In this document: piece after piece, positions 29,403 through 37,949 of the stretch
How positions within the stretch are numbered: the stretch's first letter is position 1
Layout of the letters: each line of letters opens with the position of its first letter
DNA from: RBG-16-66-20 sp052386675
Lineage (GTDB): Bacteria; Pseudomonadota; Gammaproteobacteria; Burkholderiales; SG8-39
Reading direction: 5' to 3'
Length of the DNA: 64,000 bases
Assembly (NCBI GenBank): GCA_052386675.1
Contig: JBQTJX010000007.1
Span: 31,126-95,125, forward strand
Position numbers and translations under genes: made by a program
Notes under the pieces: generated by a model
What the model saw: only the letters and a program-made list of their open reading frames with translations
Database searches by the model: none
What the model was told of the DNA's origin: nothing

Positions 29403-30725
29403 CTAGGGGGTCGATGCGGCGCCCTCGCCAGGCGCCTTCCTGCGGCGCCGGCGGCGGCGCTTCTTCGGATCGGTGTCGGGCAGCAGCATGGCGCGGCGCG
29501 TATCGGGATCGGCGGACTGGAACGTGCGCCACCAGGCCTCGACGTCGGCCGGCACTTCGCCGCTGGCGGCGCGCAGCGCGAGGAAATCGTAGGCCATGCG
29601 GAAGCGGGGCGATTCCACCAGGTGCTGCGGCCGCTGGCCGGAGCGCTGCTCGAACCGGGGCTGCATGCCCCAGACCTCGCGCATGGTCGCGGTCAGCCGG
29701 CGGGTGATGGCGAGCTTGGCGCATTGCACTTCCAGCACTTCGTCCATCGCCGATTCGAGCGCCTGCAGCGAGCGCTCGCCGCGCAGCTCGCGCGCGCGCC
29801 AGGCCGAAAGCACCTCGTGCCAGAGGAGCGCCGCGAACAGGAACGCCGGCGACACCGGGCGGCCGGTCTGGATGCGGTCGTCGGTCTGCGCCAGGGCGAG
29901 CGTCACGAAGCGCTCGCCCAGCGGCTGCTCCAGGATCACGTCCAGCAGCGGCAGCAGGCCCCTGGACAGGCCTTCCTCGCGCAACTGGCGCAGGCAGGCG
30001 CTGGCGTGGCCCGAGAGCAGGAGCTTGAGCATCTCCTCGAACAGGCGCGCCGGCGGCACGTGCTCCAGCAGCGGCGCGAGGCGCTTGATCGGCGCGCGGG
30101 TGGCCGCGTCCAGCGTGAGGCCCAGCTTCGCGCCCAGGCGGACCGCGCGCAGCATCCGCACCGGGTCCTCGCGATAGCGCGCTTCCGCATCGCCGATCAT
30201 GCGCAGCCGGCGCTTGCGCAGGTCGGCGAGGCCGCCGTGGTAGTCGATCACTTCCTCGGTGGCCGGGTCGTAGTAGAGCGCATTGACCGTGAAGTCGCGC
30301 CGCCGCGCGTCCTCTTCGATGGTGCCAAAGACGTTGTCGCGCAGCACGCGGCCATGTTCGGACTTCTCGGCCTCGCCGGTGTCCGCGGCCCGGAAGGTCG
30401 AGACCTCCACGGTATCGCCGCCGATCATGACGTGCACCAGGCGGAAGCGCCGGCCGATGAGCAGCGCGCGGCGGAACAGCGGCTTGACCTGCTCGGGCTT
30501 CGCGTCGGTGGCGATGTCGAAGTCCTTGGGCTTGATGCCCAGGAGCAGGTCGCGCACCGCCCCGCCCACGACATGCGCGGCGTAGCCCCGCTCGGCAAGG
30601 CCCTCGCAGACCCGCAGCGCCGCCGGGCTGATGGAGGCGCGCGCCAGGCCGTGCTTGCCCTTGGGCATGCGCACCGGGCCTGCCTGCCTGAATCCGAATA
30701 CGCGTTGGATGAAGCGCTTGATCAC
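29403..30725 (-). CDS. pcnB: Poly(A) polymerase I
   Basis: A 440-residue nucleotidyltransferase that adds poly(A) tails to RNA 3' ends and promotes decay. It contains the class II fold motif VVGGAVRDLLLGIKPKDFDIATDA with the catalytic DxD, the FRAADTGE and FGTIEEDARRRDFTVNAL stretches, and a very basic C-terminal tail (KKRRRRRRRKAPG) typical of PcnB rather than a CCA-adding enzyme. GTG 30725 is the chosen start, 10 nt after a GATAAT hexamer; much longer open frame upstream lies within the HAD gene. Confidence 0.93.
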   Translation of the reverse strand: MIKRFIQRVFGFRQAGPVRMPKGKHGLARASISPAALRVCEGLAERGYAAHVVGGAVRDLLLGIKPKDFDIATDAKPEQVKPLFRRALLIGRRFRLVHVMIGGDTVEVSTFRAADTGEAEKSEHGRVLRDNVFGTIEEDARRRDFTVNALYYDPATEEVIDYHGGLADLRKRRLRMIGDAEARYREDPVRMLRAVRLGAKLGLTLDAATRAPIKRLAPLLEHVPPARLFEEMLKLLLSGHASACLRQLREEGLSRGLLPLLDVILEQPLGERFVTLALAQTDDRIQTGRPVSPAFLFAALLWHEVLSAWRARELRGERSLQALESAMDEVLEVQCAKLAITRRLTATMREVWGMQPRFEQRSGQRPQHLVESPRFRMAYDFLALRAASGEVPADVEAWWRTFQSADPDTRRAMLLPDTDPKKRRRRRRRKAPGEGAASTP

Positions 30726-30736
30726 GAGGGTGCGGA

Positions 30737-31399
30737 TTATCGCAGGGAAATAACCGGCCAGCCCCGGGCACGGGCGGCCGCGCCCAGCGCCTCGTCGGGG
30801 TCCACCGCCACCGGGCGGGTCACCCGTTCCAGCAGCGGCAGGTCGTTGTGCGAATCGCTGTAGAAGCTGGACACCGGGAACGCCTCCAGGCGGTGCCCCA
30901 GTCCCGCCAGCCAGGCCTCCACGCGCGCGATCTTGCCTTCGCGGAAGCAGGGCGTGCCGGCGACGCGCCCGGTGTAGCGGTCCCCGGCGCGCTCGGGCTC
31001 GGTGGCCACCAGGTGCGCGATGCCGAACGCGCGCGCGATGGGCCCGGTGACGAAGCTGTTGGTGGCGGTGACGATGGCGCAGAGTTCGCCCGCTTCCTGG
31101 TGCTTGCGAACCAGCGCGCGCGCCGCCTCGCCGATCATCGGCTGGATGCGCTCGGCCATGAACTGCGCGTGCCAGCGCGCCAGTTCGTCGGCGCCGTGGT
31201 TCGCGAGCGGCCGCAGCGCGAAGCCGAGGAACTCGCGGATGTCCAGGGTCCCGGCCTTGTACTGCTCGTAGAACGCGGCGTTCTGCGCCTCGTATTCCTC
31301 CCGGACCACGACGCCGCGGTCCACCAGGAACTGGCCCCATTCGTAGTCGCTGTCGCCGGCGATGAGCGTGTTGTCGAGGTCGAACAGGGCAAGGTTCAC
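30737..31399 (-). CDS. HAD-IB family phosphatase (SerB-like)
   Basis: A 220-residue HAD-superfamily subfamily IB hydrolase. It has the nucleophile motif LALFDLDNTLIAGDSDYEW (DxDxT), motif II VTATNSFV, a Lys in REGKIARVEAW, and the acidic motif YSDSHNDLPLL. Such proteins are usually phosphoserine-like phosphatases of unproven substrate. GTG start 31399 overlaps the hda stop. The position between hda and pcnB is conserved in betaproteobacteria. Confidence 0.9.
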   Translation of the reverse strand: MNLALFDLDNTLIAGDSDYEWGQFLVDRGVVVREEYEAQNAAFYEQYKAGTLDIREFLGFALRPLANHGADELARWHAQFMAERIQPMIGEAARALVRKHQEAGELCAIVTATNSFVTGPIARAFGIAHLVATEPERAGDRYTGRVAGTPCFREGKIARVEAWLAGLGHRLEAFPVSSFYSDSHNDLPLLERVTRPVAVDPDEALGAAARARGWPVISLR

Positions 31400-32001
31400 C
31401 GGATCTCCGGCTCGCGCAGCGTTTCGCGCACCAGCGGCAGCGTGAGCGGCCGCTTCAATTCGAGCGAACGCCGGTCCAGTTGCGCCATTATCGCGAGCAG
31501 GCTGGGCAGGTCGCGGCGCACCTGCGTCAGCAGGTAGTCGATGACCTCGGGAGAGATGCGCAGGCCGCGGCGCGCGGCCTCGCCGGCCAGGTAGTGCGCG
31601 CGCGCTTCGTCGCCCAGGGTCCGCACCAGGTAGACCAGGCCCCAGGCGAGGCGGCTCTTCAGGTCCTCGCGCAGCGGCAGCAGCTTGGGCGGCACGCTGC
31701 CGGCGCACAGCACCGCGCCGCCGGATTCGCGCGCGGCGTTGATGCGGTTGAACAGGTCGATCTGTCCGGGCTCATCCAGCGTCTCGACGTCGTCGGCGGT
31801 CTGGATGCCGGCGGCGGCGCAGGCCGCGAGCAGGTGGCTGCGGCCCGAGCCGGGCTCGCCCCAGAGGTAGACGATGGTCTCGCCCAGCCGGCCGGCGATG
31901 AGCGCCTGCAGGCGCTCGAGCAGCTCGGCGTTGTCGCCGGGGACGAAATTGCCGAGAGTGGGGTCCGGCGGCTGCGTGATTTCCAGCGCGAGCTGCTTCA
32001 C
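31396..32001 (-). CDS. hda: DnaA regulatory inactivator Hda
   Basis: A 201-residue AAA+ protein homologous to DnaA domain III. With the sliding clamp it stimulates DnaA-ATP hydrolysis after initiation. The N-terminus has a short clamp-contact-like QLALEITQPPDPTL, then FVPGDNAELLERLQ, a Walker A of the Hda type with Arg (WGEPGSGRSHLL) and the box VII/sensor regions (DLKSRLAWGLVYLVRTL). It is somewhat shorter than E. coli Hda. GTG start 32001 overlaps the perM-like stop by 4 bp. Confidence 0.92.
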   Translation of the reverse strand: MKQLALEITQPPDPTLGNFVPGDNAELLERLQALIAGRLGETIVYLWGEPGSGRSHLLAACAAAGIQTADDVETLDEPGQIDLFNRINAARESGGAVLCAGSVPPKLLPLREDLKSRLAWGLVYLVRTLGDEARAHYLAGEAARRGLRISPEVIDYLLTQVRRDLPSLLAIMAQLDRRSLELKRPLTLPLVRETLREPEIR

Positions 32002-33077
32002 TTCTTTCCCGTGTAGAGCTCGCTTGCGAGGTAGGCCGCGCGCACATGGCGCAGCGCAACCAGCAGCGCGGCGCTGGCCGGCAGCGCGAGCAGGATGCCG
32101 AAGAAGCCGAACACCTGGCCAAAGGCGAGCAGGGCGAAGATCACCGCAACCGGATGCAGGCCAATGCGCTCGCCCACCAGCCAGGGCGTCACCACCATGC
32201 CCTCGAGGAGCTGCCCGGCGCCGAACGCGAGCCAGACCCAGGCCACGCCGGGGAGGGTGCCGAACTGCAGCAGCGCGGCGATGGTGCCGAGGACAATGCC
32301 GGTGACGGCGCCGACGTAGGGGATGAACACCAGCATGCCGGTGAGCAGGCCGATGGGCAGCGCGAACTCCAGGCCCGCCAGCCACAGCGCGGTCACATAG
32401 AACACGCTCATCACCAGCATCACCAGCACCTGGCCGCGCAGGAACTCCGCCAGCACGGCGTCGACCTCCGAGAGGATGATGCGGGCGCGGTCGATCTGGT
32501 GGCGCGGGATCAGGTGCTCGGCGCGCGCCACGATGCCGCGCCAGTCGCGCAGCAGGAAGAACAGCACCACCGGGATCAGCAGCACGTTGACTGCGATTCC
32601 CAGCAGCGCCATGCCGCCGATGCGCGCCGAGCCGAGCAGCCTGGGCACCAGGTCCTGGTTGGACTGCAGGGCATCCCCCAGCAGCTGCTTCAGCATGCCG
32701 AGGTCGAACTGCACCTCCCTGCCCAGGTGCTGCGCGAGCCAGGGCGCGGCGACGCGGTTGAGCCAGTCGAGGAACGCCGGCAGGCGCTCGGACATCATGC
32801 GCAATTCCTTGGCGAACAGCGGCAGCACGACCAGCAGCAGCGCGACCAGCGCCACCAGGCACAGCAGCAGCACCAGCACCACGGCGACGGTACGGTTCAC
32901 GCGCCGCCCGGCGATGCGCCCGACCAGCGGGTTCAGGATGTAGGCGAAGATGGCGCCGGCGAGGAACGGCGCCAGGATCGGCGACAGCAGGTACACGAGC
33001 GCGAGGAACACCGCGCCGATCGCCAGCCAGGACCAGAGCTTCGGATTCGCGCCGATGGTGGAATTCGTGCCGTTCAT
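31998..33077 (-). CDS. AI-2E/PerM family transporter
   Basis: A 359-residue membrane protein with about eight helices of the AI-2E (TqsA/PerM) exporter family, including the family-typical FIPYVGAVTGIVLGTIAALLQF, VVTPWLVGERIGLHPVAVIFALLAFGQVFGFFGILLALPASA. The substrate of this branch is unproven. I start at ATG 33077, 7 nt after a GATTCT hexamer; a longer frame begins at 33107. First gene of the hda-pcnB-folK run and divergent from purM. Confidence 0.9.
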   Translation of the reverse strand: MNGTNSTIGANPKLWSWLAIGAVFLALVYLLSPILAPFLAGAIFAYILNPLVGRIAGRRVNRTVAVVLVLLLCLVALVALLLVVLPLFAKELRMMSERLPAFLDWLNRVAAPWLAQHLGREVQFDLGMLKQLLGDALQSNQDLVPRLLGSARIGGMALLGIAVNVLLIPVVLFFLLRDWRGIVARAEHLIPRHQIDRARIILSEVDAVLAEFLRGQVLVMLVMSVFYVTALWLAGLEFALPIGLLTGMLVFIPYVGAVTGIVLGTIAALLQFGTLPGVAWVWLAFGAGQLLEGMVVTPWLVGERIGLHPVAVIFALLAFGQVFGFFGILLALPASAALLVALRHVRAAYLASELYTGKK

Positions 33078-33118
33078 TTCACGTAGAATCGCCCGACAAA
33101 AGACCATTCTAGCCTGCC
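33078..33118. promoter_or_regulatory. Divergent promoter region perM-like / purM
   Basis: Forty-one bp between start codons carry GATTCT on the minus strand (plus-strand AGAATC 33085-33090, 7 nt before the ATG) and CATTCT on the plus strand (33105-33110, 8 nt before the purM ATG). Neither gene shows a Shine-Dalgarno sequence, again suggesting near-leaderless transcripts. Confidence 0.4.
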
Positions 33119-34120
33119 ATGTCCAAAGGCCTTTCCTACCGCGACGCGGGCGTCGACATCGACGCCGGGGACGCGCTCGTCGACGCCATCCGCCCGTTCG
33201 CGAAACGCACCATGCGGCCCGAGGTGCTGGCCGGCATCGGCGGCTTCGGCGCGCTGTGCGGCATCCCGAAGAAGTACCGCGAGCCGGTGCTGGTCTCGGG
33301 CACCGACGGCGTCGGCACCAAGCTGAAGCTCGCCTTCGCGCTCGGCCGCCACGACACCGTGGGCATCGATCTGGTGGCGATGAGCGTGAACGACGTCCTG
33401 GTGCAGGGCGCGGAGCCGCTCTTCTTCCTCGATTATTTCGCCTGCGGCAAGCTGGAACCGGGTGTCGCCGCGGAAGTCATCAAGGGCATCGCGCGGGGCT
33501 GCGAGCAGGCCGGCTGCGCGCTCATTGGCGGCGAGACCGCCGAGATGCCCGGCATGTATCCTGCGGGCGAGTACGACCTCGCCGGATTCTGCGTCGGCGT
33601 CGTCGAGCGCGACGCCATCATCAGCGGCAAGACCATCGCGCCCGGCGACACGGTGCTGGGCCTCGCCTCGAGCGGGGCGCATTCCAATGGCTACTCGCTG
33701 GTGCGGCGCATCCTGGAGCAGGCGAAGCCGCCGGCGGGGATCGACCTGCTTACCCCGACACGGATCTATGTCAAGCCGCTGCTCGCGCTGATGCAGTCGC
33801 TTCCGGTGAAGGGACTGGCGCACATCACCGGCGGCGGCATCACCGGCAACGTGCCGCGCGTGCTGCCCCCGGGCACGCGCGCGGTGATCGAGCGCAAGGC
33901 CTGGCCGCGCACGGAACTGTTCGACTGGCTGCAGCGCTCGGGCGGGGTCGCCGAGGACGAGATGCACCGCGTGTTCAATTGCGGCATCGGCATGGCGGTG
34001 GTGGTCGCCGAGGCCGACGCGGCGCGCGCCATGCGGGAACTGGAAGCGGCGGGGGAAACGGCCTGGCGCATCGGGCGCATCGAGCGCCACGACGGGGAGC
34101 CCGATACGGTCGTGTTGTAG
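33119..34120 (+). CDS. purM: Phosphoribosylformylglycinamidine cyclo-ligase
   Basis: A 333-residue ATP-dependent AIR synthetase, fifth step of purine synthesis. It begins LSYRDAGVDIDAGDALVDAI and shows SGTDGVGTKLKLAF, VAMSVNDVLVQGAEPLFFLDYFA, the GGETAEMPGMY loop and HITGGGITGNVPRVLP. Length is typical. The arrangement divergent from an AI-2E family gene and hda is widely conserved. Confidence 0.97.
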   Translation: MSKGLSYRDAGVDIDAGDALVDAIRPFAKRTMRPEVLAGIGGFGALCGIPKKYREPVLVSGTDGVGTKLKLAFALGRHDTVGIDLVAMSVNDVLVQGAEPLFFLDYFACGKLEPGVAAEVIKGIARGCEQAGCALIGGETAEMPGMYPAGEYDLAGFCVGVVERDAIISGKTIAPGDTVLGLASSGAHSNGYSLVRRILEQAKPPAGIDLLTPTRIYVKPLLALMQSLPVKGLAHITGGGITGNVPRVLPPGTRAVIERKAWPRTELFDWLQRSGGVAEDEMHRVFNCGIGMAVVVAEADAARAMRELEAAGETAWRIGRIERHDGEPDTVVL

Positions 34121-34124
34121 GAGC

Positions 34125-35105
34125 TCAGTTCGGCGCCGAGATCTTCTCGTCCCCTATCACCTTGGTCCAGCGCGCCACTTCACTGCGCAGGAACGCCTGC
34201 GCTTCGCCGGGCGTGGTGCCCCAGACTTCCGCGCCCAGCGAGCGGATCCGGTCGGCGACATCGGGCCGCTTCAGGATCGCCAGCATGGCCTCGTTCAGCT
34301 TCGCCAGCACCGGCGCGGGCAGTTTCTTGGGCCCCGCCAGGGCGTACCAGGCGCGCGCGTCGAAGTCGGGCAGCACCGTCTCGGCCACCGTGGGGACGTT
34401 GGGCAGCATGCCGTAGCGGGACTTCGTCGTCACCGCGAGCATGCGGATCTTGCCGCTCTCGACCTGCTGGGCCATGCCCGCCACCGAGCTGAACAGGACC
34501 GGCACTTCGCCCGACATCAGCGCCAGCGTCGGCGCGTTGCCGCCCTTGTACGGGATGTGATTCATCTGCACGCCGGCACGCGCCTGCAGCAGTACCGCCA
34601 CCAGGTGCATGCCGCTGCCGACGCCGCCGGTGCCGAAGTCGATTTTGCCCGGCTGCGCGCGCGCCTTCTGCACCAGGTCCTGCAGCGAGGCGTAAGGCGA
34701 CGAGGGCAGGGTCATGATCGCGAACGGGCTGCTCGCGACCATGGAGACCATGGCGAAATCATCCACCGGGTCGTAGGCGAGGGACTTCACCAGCCCTGGC
34801 GAGGTGGAGTGGCCCGAGGCCATGAGGAACAGGGTGTAGCCGTCGGGCTCGCTCTTGGCGACGAAGTTGGCGCCGACGGTGCCGCCGGCGCCGGGCTTGC
34901 CCTCGACGATGGCCTGCTGGCCGAAGCGCTCGCCGAAGCTCGCCGCCACCAGGCGCGCGAGGATGTCCACCGGGCCTCCCTGGGTGAAGCCGTGGACGAT
35001 GCGCACCGGCTTGGCCGGGTAGTCCTGCGCCAGCGCCGCGGGCGCGGCGAGCAGGCCCAGGCTGAGGCAGCAGGCGAGACTGGCAGTACGCATCCAGCGC
35101 GTCAT
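34125..35105 (-). CDS. Bug/TctC-family periplasmic substrate-binding protein
   Basis: A 326-residue receptor of the tripartite tricarboxylate transporter (Bug) family. A signal peptide (about 1-26, cleaved after PAALAQ) precedes the family-typical YPAKPVRIVHGFTQGGPVDILARLVAASF, EGKPGAGGTVGANFVAKS, and HIPYKGGNAPTLALMSGEVPVLF. No TctA/TctB membrane genes are nearby, as is usual for these orphan receptors. It lies 14 bp after an amidohydrolase gene on the same transcript, so it probably binds that enzyme's substrate or a relative. Confidence 0.92.
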   Translation of the reverse strand: MTRWMRTASLACCLSLGLLAAPAALAQDYPAKPVRIVHGFTQGGPVDILARLVAASFGERFGQQAIVEGKPGAGGTVGANFVAKSEPDGYTLFLMASGHSTSPGLVKSLAYDPVDDFAMVSMVASSPFAIMTLPSSPYASLQDLVQKARAQPGKIDFGTGGVGSGMHLVAVLLQARAGVQMNHIPYKGGNAPTLALMSGEVPVLFSSVAGMAQQVESGKIRMLAVTTKSRYGMLPNVPTVAETVLPDFDARAWYALAGPKKLPAPVLAKLNEAMLAILKRPDVADRIRSLGAEVWGTTPGEAQAFLRSEVARWTKVIGDEKISAPN

Positions 35106-35119
35106 GGTCGGACCCTTTC

Positions 35120-36541
35120 TCAGAAGACGTAGCGTTCCGGCAGCGGCCCGCCAGGCACCGCCTGGTAGTTGAAATCGCCCTCGGCCATCATGCGCAGGCG
35201 CGAGGCGAGCAGTTCTTCCTGCAGCTTCTGCAGCCGCGCGGCCGGGAACGTGAGCTGGCCGCCGCGCTTGGCGAACCTGCCGGCGATCATGACGTTCTCG
35301 ATGTCGGAGGTCTCGGCGTACATCATGATCGCGTGCACCGGGTCGCCGCCGGGCAGGGCCGGGAAGATGTTCATGGAGCGGGCATCGATCATGACGATGT
35401 CGGCCTGCTTGCCCGGCGCCAGCGAGCCCACTTTCGAATCCAGCTTCAGCGCCTTGGCGCCACCCAGCGTCGCCCATTCCAGGCCGTCGCGCGTGCGCGT
35501 CGCATGCGGCCCGGCCGAAGGCCACTTGCCGGCCTCGCGCAGGCTGCGGTTGTCCATGGCGCGCTGTTCCTGGAACGCGTGCCGCGCCACCCACAGCATG
35601 GAGCTGTTGAAGTAGGGGTCGCAGTCGGTTCCCAGCGAGGGTGCGGCGCCGAATTTCTTGATCCGGCCCAGCATCGCGGGCTGCTCGTAGTTGAGCGCCT
35701 CGGTGAGGCAGGTGGCTGTGATGGTGCAGCCGGCGTCGAGCACGATCTTCAGCTCGTCCTCGGCGAAGCAGTTGCCGTGGGCGATGTTGTGGTCCGGTCC
35801 CAGCAATCCTTCGCGCGCCAGGCGCGGGTAGCCATCCTCGACCACGCGCTTGCCCTTGCGGCCGTAGGTGTGGGCAGAGTTGATGAGGCCGAACTCGCGT
35901 GCGAGGCGGATGTCGTGCACCGCGACGTCGTATTCGCCCCAGTCCGGGCCCAGGATGGACAGCGCCATGGTCACCAGGCGCTCGTCGCTCGCCAGCCGCC
36001 CCTTCCTCAGGCGCGCCACTTCGTCGCGCGGGAAGGGCTTCTTGTAGTAGGGCACTTCGCCCGGCTTCTCCGGCGGTTTCACCGTGCCGCGGCCGAATAC
36101 GGCGCGGATGCCGGATTCCTCCAGCGCGTCCAGCGCGGCGTCGGCCATCTCGGCGTCGCGCAGGATGTGGCACCAGTCCATGATGGTGGTGGTGCCGTTG
36201 CGGATCTGGTTCAGCGCCCCGAGCAGGTTGCCCAGGTACACGTCGCGCGGCTGGTAGTGCAGGGCCAGCTTCTTGTGCATGTTGCCGTGGTAGTCGCGGC
36301 TGCCAACCCAGTCCGAGCCGATGCCGCGCAACTGGTATTCCCAGGTATGGATGTGCGCGTTCACCAGCCCGGGCATGGCGATGCGGCCGCTGCCGTCCAC
36401 GACCTCGGCGTCCGGGGCCGACAGGTTCCTGCCGATGGCGGCGATCCGGTCGCCCTCCACGAGGATGTCGCCGCCCTCCAGGTCCGCCACCGATGGATCA
36501 ATTGTGACGATGCAGGCGTTCTTGATCAGCGTCCGGGCCAT
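35120..36541 (-). CDS. Amidohydrolase (cytosine/guanine deaminase-like, metal-dependent)
   Basis: A 473-residue amidohydrolase-superfamily enzyme. It shows the N-terminal beta-sandwich, the first metal motif GLVNAHIHTW, DWCHIL, a metal His in AHTYGRK and AHGNCFAEDE, and the catalytic Asp in SLGTDCDPYFNSS. It is closest in layout to the TrzN/AtzA and S-adenosylhomocysteine or guanine deaminase group, which hydrolyse ring C-N or C-Cl bonds. No signal peptide. A TACGAT hexamer lies in the upstream 66 bp. Substrate unknown. Confidence 0.85.
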   Translation of the reverse strand: MARTLIKNACIVTIDPSVADLEGGDILVEGDRIAAIGRNLSAPDAEVVDGSGRIAMPGLVNAHIHTWEYQLRGIGSDWVGSRDYHGNMHKKLALHYQPRDVYLGNLLGALNQIRNGTTTIMDWCHILRDAEMADAALDALEESGIRAVFGRGTVKPPEKPGEVPYYKKPFPRDEVARLRKGRLASDERLVTMALSILGPDWGEYDVAVHDIRLAREFGLINSAHTYGRKGKRVVEDGYPRLAREGLLGPDHNIAHGNCFAEDELKIVLDAGCTITATCLTEALNYEQPAMLGRIKKFGAAPSLGTDCDPYFNSSMLWVARHAFQEQRAMDNRSLREAGKWPSAGPHATRTRDGLEWATLGGAKALKLDSKVGSLAPGKQADIVMIDARSMNIFPALPGGDPVHAIMMYAETSDIENVMIAGRFAKRGGQLTFPAARLQKLQEELLASRLRMMAEGDFNYQAVPGGPLPERYVF

Positions 36542-36607
36542 GTCGTGCGTCTCGTATCGTATCGCTGCGGATAGCGCGGCGGGACGCGCCTTCCGGGGGC
36601 AGGCGCG

Positions 36608-36982
36608 CTAGCGCCCGCGGTTGCGGCCCGGATTTCGCCGGCCGCCGCCCTGCTTGCGCTGCTGCTGCGGCTGTCCGCCCGGCCGGAAATTGCGCTGCTG
36701 CTGCGGCCGGTCCTTCGCATGCGCCGGGCGTTGCGCCGAGCCCCGGGACAGGGAACTGACCCGCCTCACCTCGGCGGAGAGCAACTCCGCGGCGGTGGCG
36801 TGCACCGGGCTCGCGCCTTCCAGCTTCGATGCCTCCTGCTCTTCCTGGATCGCCTGCTGCAGCCTGCGCAACGCGTACTCGCGCGAGACGTCCAGGCCGG
36901 ACTCCCGTTCGATCTCCTTGCGGTGCATCTCGATGCTGGCGATGAGGTCGGTGACCTCGTCCATCTTCAGTTCGTCGCTCAT
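36608..36982 (-). CDS. Hypothetical protein with basic Gln/Gly/Arg-rich tail
   Basis: A 124-residue protein without a family I recognise. Residues 1 to about 75 are helical and charged (MDEVTDLIASIEMHRKEIERES, YALRRLQQAIQEEQEAS), with coiled-coil character. The last roughly 35 residues are low-complexity and strongly basic (QQQRNFRPGGQPQQQRKQGG followed by RR, NPGRNRGR), like tails of RNA-associated proteins. ATG 36982 is the chosen start; a far longer frame upstream is a shadow of the DMT gene. RNA binding is only a guess. Confidence 0.65.
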   Translation of the reverse strand: MSDELKMDEVTDLIASIEMHRKEIERESGLDVSREYALRRLQQAIQEEQEASKLEGASPVHATAAELLSAEVRRVSSLSRGSAQRPAHAKDRPQQQRNFRPGGQPQQQRKQGGGRRNPGRNRGR

Positions 36983-37023
36983 GCGCGATAGTCTCTCACG
37001 GTTCGGCGCCGCTTCCGAGGGTG

Positions 37024-37896
37024 CTATTGCGAACCGCGCCGGGCGAGCCAGATGCCCGAGAGCACCACCGCGCCGCCGGCCACTTGCAGCGCCACCAGGG
37101 GTTCGCCCAGCAGCAGCCAGGCAAACACCCCGGCCATCACCGGCTGGAACAGCAGGCTCACCGAGGAGAACGCGGCCGGCAGGTGCGCAAGGGCGTACGC
37201 GATCAGGCCCTGGCCGGCGGCGTGGGAAATCCAGGCCAGGCCCAGCAGCACCATCCAGCCGCCCGCGGACTGCGGCAGCAGCGCCTCCCCGGACTGGTGC
37301 GCGGCCGCGAGCGCCACCGGCAGCAGCAAGGCCGCGGTGATGGTGGTGGTCACCGCCATCAGCTGCAGGGTGGCGGCGCCGCGGTCGCGGATTTCCTTCA
37401 CCGACAGGATGTACCAGGCGTAGAACATCGCGGTCACCACCCCCAGCGCATCGCCCAGGAGCGCGGTGGGCGAGAACGCCAGGCTGGTCCGCACCAGCAT
37501 GGCCACGCCCGCCAGCGCCAGCGCGAGTCCGGCGAGGAACCGCTTCGTCGGCCGCTGCTTCCAGACCAGCCACGCGGCCAGGGTGACGAAGATGGTCGCC
37601 AGGTTCGCCAGCAGGGTGGAGTTCGCCACCGAGGTGTACTGGATGGACCAGTGCCAGAACGCAAGGTCGCCCGCGAAGGCGAGGCCGGCGGCAGCGAGGT
37701 AGCCACGGTGCGCGGGCGGCGGCGGCGATGCCGCCCGCCTGGTGGCGGCGGCGTGGAGGAGCCACAGCAGCGGCACCGCGAGGGCCACGCGCCAGAACGC
37801 GCTCGCGGTGGGCCCGACATCGGCCAGGCGCACCCAGATCGGCGACAGCGCGATGCAGGTTGCGCCGGCGAACAGCGCGACGAGCCCAAGGTTCAT
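37024..37896 (-). CDS. DMT superfamily (EamA) transporter
   Basis: A 290-residue inner-membrane protein with ten predicted helices in two EamA repeats (for example FWRVALAVPLLWLLHAAATRR in the first and QGLIAYALAHLPAAFSSVSLLFQPVMAGVFAWLLLGEPL in the second). Members export metabolites or amino acids; the substrate cannot be read. Stand-alone gene divergent from dnaE. Confidence 0.88.
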   Translation of the reverse strand: MNLGLVALFAGATCIALSPIWVRLADVGPTASAFWRVALAVPLLWLLHAAATRRAASPPPPAHRGYLAAAGLAFAGDLAFWHWSIQYTSVANSTLLANLATIFVTLAAWLVWKQRPTKRFLAGLALALAGVAMLVRTSLAFSPTALLGDALGVVTAMFYAWYILSVKEIRDRGAATLQLMAVTTTITAALLLPVALAAAHQSGEALLPQSAGGWMVLLGLAWISHAAGQGLIAYALAHLPAAFSSVSLLFQPVMAGVFAWLLLGEPLVALQVAGGAVVLSGIWLARRGSQ

Positions 37897-37937
37897 GCGG
37901 CATTCATGGCAGGCGCAGTTTACCGTGCCCCCGGTGG

Positions 37938-37949
37938 TAAAATTTTTTC
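37938..37949 (+). promoter_or_regulatory. -10-like TAAAAT immediately before dnaE
   Basis: TAAAAT (37938-37943) is followed by six bases (TTTTTC) and the dnaE ATG (37950). There is no Shine-Dalgarno sequence. Transcription starting 6-7 nt downstream of the hexamer would give a leaderless dnaE mRNA. No convincing -35 is present, so this is suggestive only. Confidence 0.45.
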
